Below the pieces are notes generated by a model, which ran no database searches, had not been told where the DNA came from, and worked only from the letters and a program-made list of their open reading frames with translations. Positions 62,038 to 64,000 of a stretch of 64,000 nt of DNA are shown piece by piece. The position numbers and the translations under genes are program-made. The first letter of the stretch is position 1. Every line of letters starts with the position of its first letter. The DNA is from Olavius algarvensis associated proteobacterium Delta 3 (GTDB taxonomy: Bacteria; Desulfobacterota; Desulfobacteria; Desulfobacterales; CAFBRK01): positions 1-64,000 of the forward strand of contig CAFBRK010000153.1 of the NCBI GenBank assembly GCA_903231505.1. The letters are read 5' to 3'.

Positions 62038-63372
62038 CTATGTCTGATAGGGTCTCACGGGACTCAGCCGGATGCTGAAAAAAAGCCGATTTTCAGTGTA
62101 TTTGTTGGTTTCGATCGTCGAATCCACATTACGAAAGGTGTAGTTAAATTGAAGCGATAACCAGCGGAGAGGACTCCAGTCAAGACCGCCTCCGACTCGT
62201 GATTGACGATCGGTTCTATCCGGTAGAACGTTTAAATATTCCGTGTTGCGATATGAGCTATAAAGGGTTCCATTAACATAGCGAGATAGCTGATAGCTTC
62301 CCGACAATGCCGCCTCCCAAAAACGATTGAACCCAAGATTTTGGGCGGTGTTGAATCCCTCATTGTACCCGCTGAGGGCAATAGCGCGTATGGATCCCCG
62401 CTTGAAACGTTTGTTCAATCGCGCGTTCAGAGACAAATCCGGTTCATCCGGTTGCCCTCTCTCAAAGTCTCGGATGAAATAGCCGACTTCGAAGTTGGCA
62501 TCGATTTTATCAGAGATAACATAGGTAAAACCCGCTGTTGGGTTTATCACGGTATAATCCACAAAAGCCTGGGCCCCGACTCCCGGATCAATGGCAACGC
62601 CTTGTTCCTCGAAATCAGCCACTTCGTGCAAAACTCGAGCGAATACATTAAGAGCGTTGGAAAAACGATAGAAAACTCCTGCATCGGCAGTATATCGGTC
62701 CAGGTCCGGGTCGATCTCGAATTCGCTCCGATTGAAACTTACGTTTGCCGAAATACCCCAACGATTCGTCAGATTAAAGGTAATTCCGGCGGCAGGAGAG
62801 CTTCTTATGCTGTCCTGGAAGGACGGATCTTCGTTTATCAACAGATAGTTTTGATATGAAAAATATAGGCTGTTGTTTCGGCCGAATTGTTGATCTACTC
62901 GAGCATTAAACGTATTTCGCCAATACCGTTGTCGACTTCTCCGAATCGTTGGATCCTCAACGGATCCGGGAGGAACTGTTGTCACATCGGATCGATCAAG
63001 TGGTGCTGGGTTTTCAGTTTGCACAAATCTGTTATTGAGGTTGAAGCGTGTATGTTTGGATAAATTTGCTGAAAAATTCAAAAGTGCACTGTGGCGCCAG
63101 TTGTTTCGTTCCGAAAAATTAGCATAGCTCGCATAGGCGCCGTCATAACTGACATCGAGTCCATATTTTTCGCCAAAGAGGCCGGCCGTAAATCCGCCTC
63201 CAGCCGTTGTAATGTTCTCGGATACCAGGTCTGTTTCACTCAAAAGAAAGTTGTCCGTCCACTCCTCTCCCACAGATGCCCGAGGGATAAACGTAAACTG
63301 AGCGGCAATCGCCATTGATGCAGTTGACAAAAAGAAAGTAAAAAAAATAACACTATAGAATATTTGTTTCAT
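62038..63372 (-). CDS. Outer-membrane beta-barrel protein of the exopolysaccharide locus
   Basis: A 444-aa exported protein: a signal peptide (YSVIFFTFFLSTASMAIA), then about 18 amphipathic strands of alternating aromatic residues (for example NSLYFSYQNYLLIN, LNVFARVLHEV, SLQFNYTFRNV), ending LFFSIRLSPVRPYQT. Barrels of this type lie next to the export genes of exosortase polysaccharide loci and may conduct the polymer through the outer membrane, or serve as its porin partner. ATG 63372 is used; a GTG one codon upstream is possible. Confidence 0.85.
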   Translation of the reverse strand: MKQIFYSVIFFTFFLSTASMAIAAQFTFIPRASVGEEWTDNFLLSETDLVSENITTAGGGFTAGLFGEKYGLDVSYDGAYASYANFSERNNWRHSALLNFSANLSKHTRFNLNNRFVQTENPAPLDRSDVTTVPPGSVEDPTIRRSRQRYWRNTFNARVDQQFGRNNSLYFSYQNYLLINEDPSFQDSIRSSPAAGITFNLTNRWGISANVSFNRSEFEIDPDLDRYTADAGVFYRFSNALNVFARVLHEVADFEEQGVAIDPGVGAQAFVDYTVINPTAGFTYVISDKIDANFEVGYFIRDFERGQPDEPDLSLNARLNKRFKRGSIRAIALSGYNEGFNTAQNLGFNRFWEAALSGSYQLSRYVNGTLYSSYRNTEYLNVLPDRTDRQSRVGGGLDWSPLRWLSLQFNYTFRNVDSTIETNKYTENRLFFSIRLSPVRPYQT

Positions 63373-63499
63373 CACTTGTCGTTTAAAAGCGTTGTAGTTA
63401 GCTTTCCGAAGTAGAATTCAAATATTGAATGATGCTAAACAGTTAAGAAATAGTTTTTTATTCTGATTTTATGTCTAATAAAACCTCACCGAGGTTTTA

Positions 63500-64000
63500 T
63501 TAGGGGACAATGATCGTATCGTCCGCCTGAAGAAGCACATTCTGGCTGTAGTCTTTTCGTTTCACGATATCTTTGTAATTAATTTCATAAATTTTTTCCT
63601 TGCCGTTTTCCCTTCGCAGCAAGATAATCTTCTTTTTCGATGCCCACTCGGTAAAACCGCCGGCCATGGCAAATGCTTGAAGAACGGTCATTTTTTTTAG
63701 AAGCGGATATTCGCCAGTATTCACAACTTCACCGAGCACATAAAATCTCTGGCTCCCGGGATTTCTCACAGTAACAGTTATTTCCGGAGCTTCGACATAG
63801 TCCTGCAGTTTTTTTTCAAGATCATTCTTCAACTCCCCGGTTGTCCGGCCTTCAGCCCGGATGTCACCCAGCAGCGGAAAAGTGATATACCCATCATTGC
63901 GCACAAAAACGTCCTCCCTCGAGAAATCAGGCTCCTTCCAGGTTATTATTTCCAGAACGTCGCCGGCTCCCAACCGATACATATCCTCCATATTCTGAGC
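63500..64000 (-). CDS. Polysaccharide export protein (Wza-like, SLBB), partial
   Basis: The gene is cut by the right window edge; the frame stays open through its last base. The visible part has the polysaccharide export domain (YRLGAGDVLEIITWKEPDFS, GYITFPLLGDIRAEGRT) and one SLBB domain (RFYVLGEVVNTGEYPLLKKM, VLQAFAMAGGFTEWASKKKI). It ends QADDTIIVP. It is the periplasmic/outer-membrane conduit for the polymer. A longer protein with signal peptide is expected upstream. Confidence 0.92.
   Translation of the reverse strand, partial: AQNMEDMYRLGAGDVLEIITWKEPDFSREDVFVRNDGYITFPLLGDIRAEGRTTGELKNDLEKKLQDYVEAPEITVTVRNPGSQRFYVLGEVVNTGEYPLLKKMTVLQAFAMAGGFTEWASKKKIILLRRENGKEKIYEINYKDIVKRKDYSQNVLLQADDTIIVP

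Overview
The window looks like the chromosome of a Gram-negative environmental bacterium, most likely a Desulfobacterota (deltaproteobacterial) sulfate-reducer relative. This is an inference from the mix of PEP-CTERM/exosortase genes, very large CFI-box surface proteins, many S23-type four-helix proteins and repeat-rich intergenic DNA; there is no rRNA to settle it. Four genes carry a single-base frameshift next to a short homopolymer or C-rich run, so the sequence may be a long-read or metagenome assembly with residual indels.

Left part (1-24 kb): a tRNA-Leu(UAA) inside repeats; a LamG-VanZ membrane protein; two small PEP-CTERM proteins, each behind a sigma-54 promoter; a small conserved ORF; a metallophosphoesterase; a REC-PAS-kinase-REC hybrid sensor. 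Convergent with the sensor are a TPR lipoprotein and the PEP-CTERM-locus ATPase. Then come two giant (about 1550 aa) secreted multidomain proteins ending in CFI-box sorting tails, with a PEP-CTERM-like protein between them. Five of these secreted-protein genes have sigma-54-type promoters, and a sixth lies before a beta-helix protein at 60 kb.

Middle and right part (24-64 kb): one long, almost entirely minus-strand exopolysaccharide locus. Reading from the right edge leftward: a Wza-type export protein, an outer-membrane beta-barrel, a priming sugar transferase, a secreted beta-helix protein, a Wzx flippase, an asparagine-synthase-like protein, several glycosyltransferases, a Wzy/ligase-like protein, RmlC, two sugar epimerase/reductases (one RmlD), a sulfotransferase, further glycosyltransferases, a methyltransferase/kinase pair, an Alg14/Alg13-type transferase, HddA, GalE, a GmhA-type isomerase, exosortase plus EpsI, AsnB, a nucleotide-sugar dehydrogenase, an arylsulfotransferase, a membrane sulfotransferase and a polysaccharide deacetylase. 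Together they suggest a sulfated, rhamnose-, heptose- and uronate-containing polymer made by a Wzx/Wzy route, with PEP-CTERM proteins sorted by the exosortase.

The most unusual feature is in the non-coding DNA. At least eleven places hold degenerate arrays with a strict 7-nt period (units such as CCTCNAA, RGGCTYA, CTGGATA, CTGAAAG). Two arrays frame two near-identical S23/IVP-like four-helix protein genes inserted in the polysaccharide operon. In each cassette the upstream and downstream arrays are complementary, so the transcript could fold into a long stem with the gene in the loop. The arrays are punctuated by small hairpins (5-bp stem, 3-nt loop) whose stems differ in sequence but keep pairing. 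In one cassette the array has supplied the start codon and N-terminus of the downstream deacetylase. This is the best candidate here for an undescribed element.
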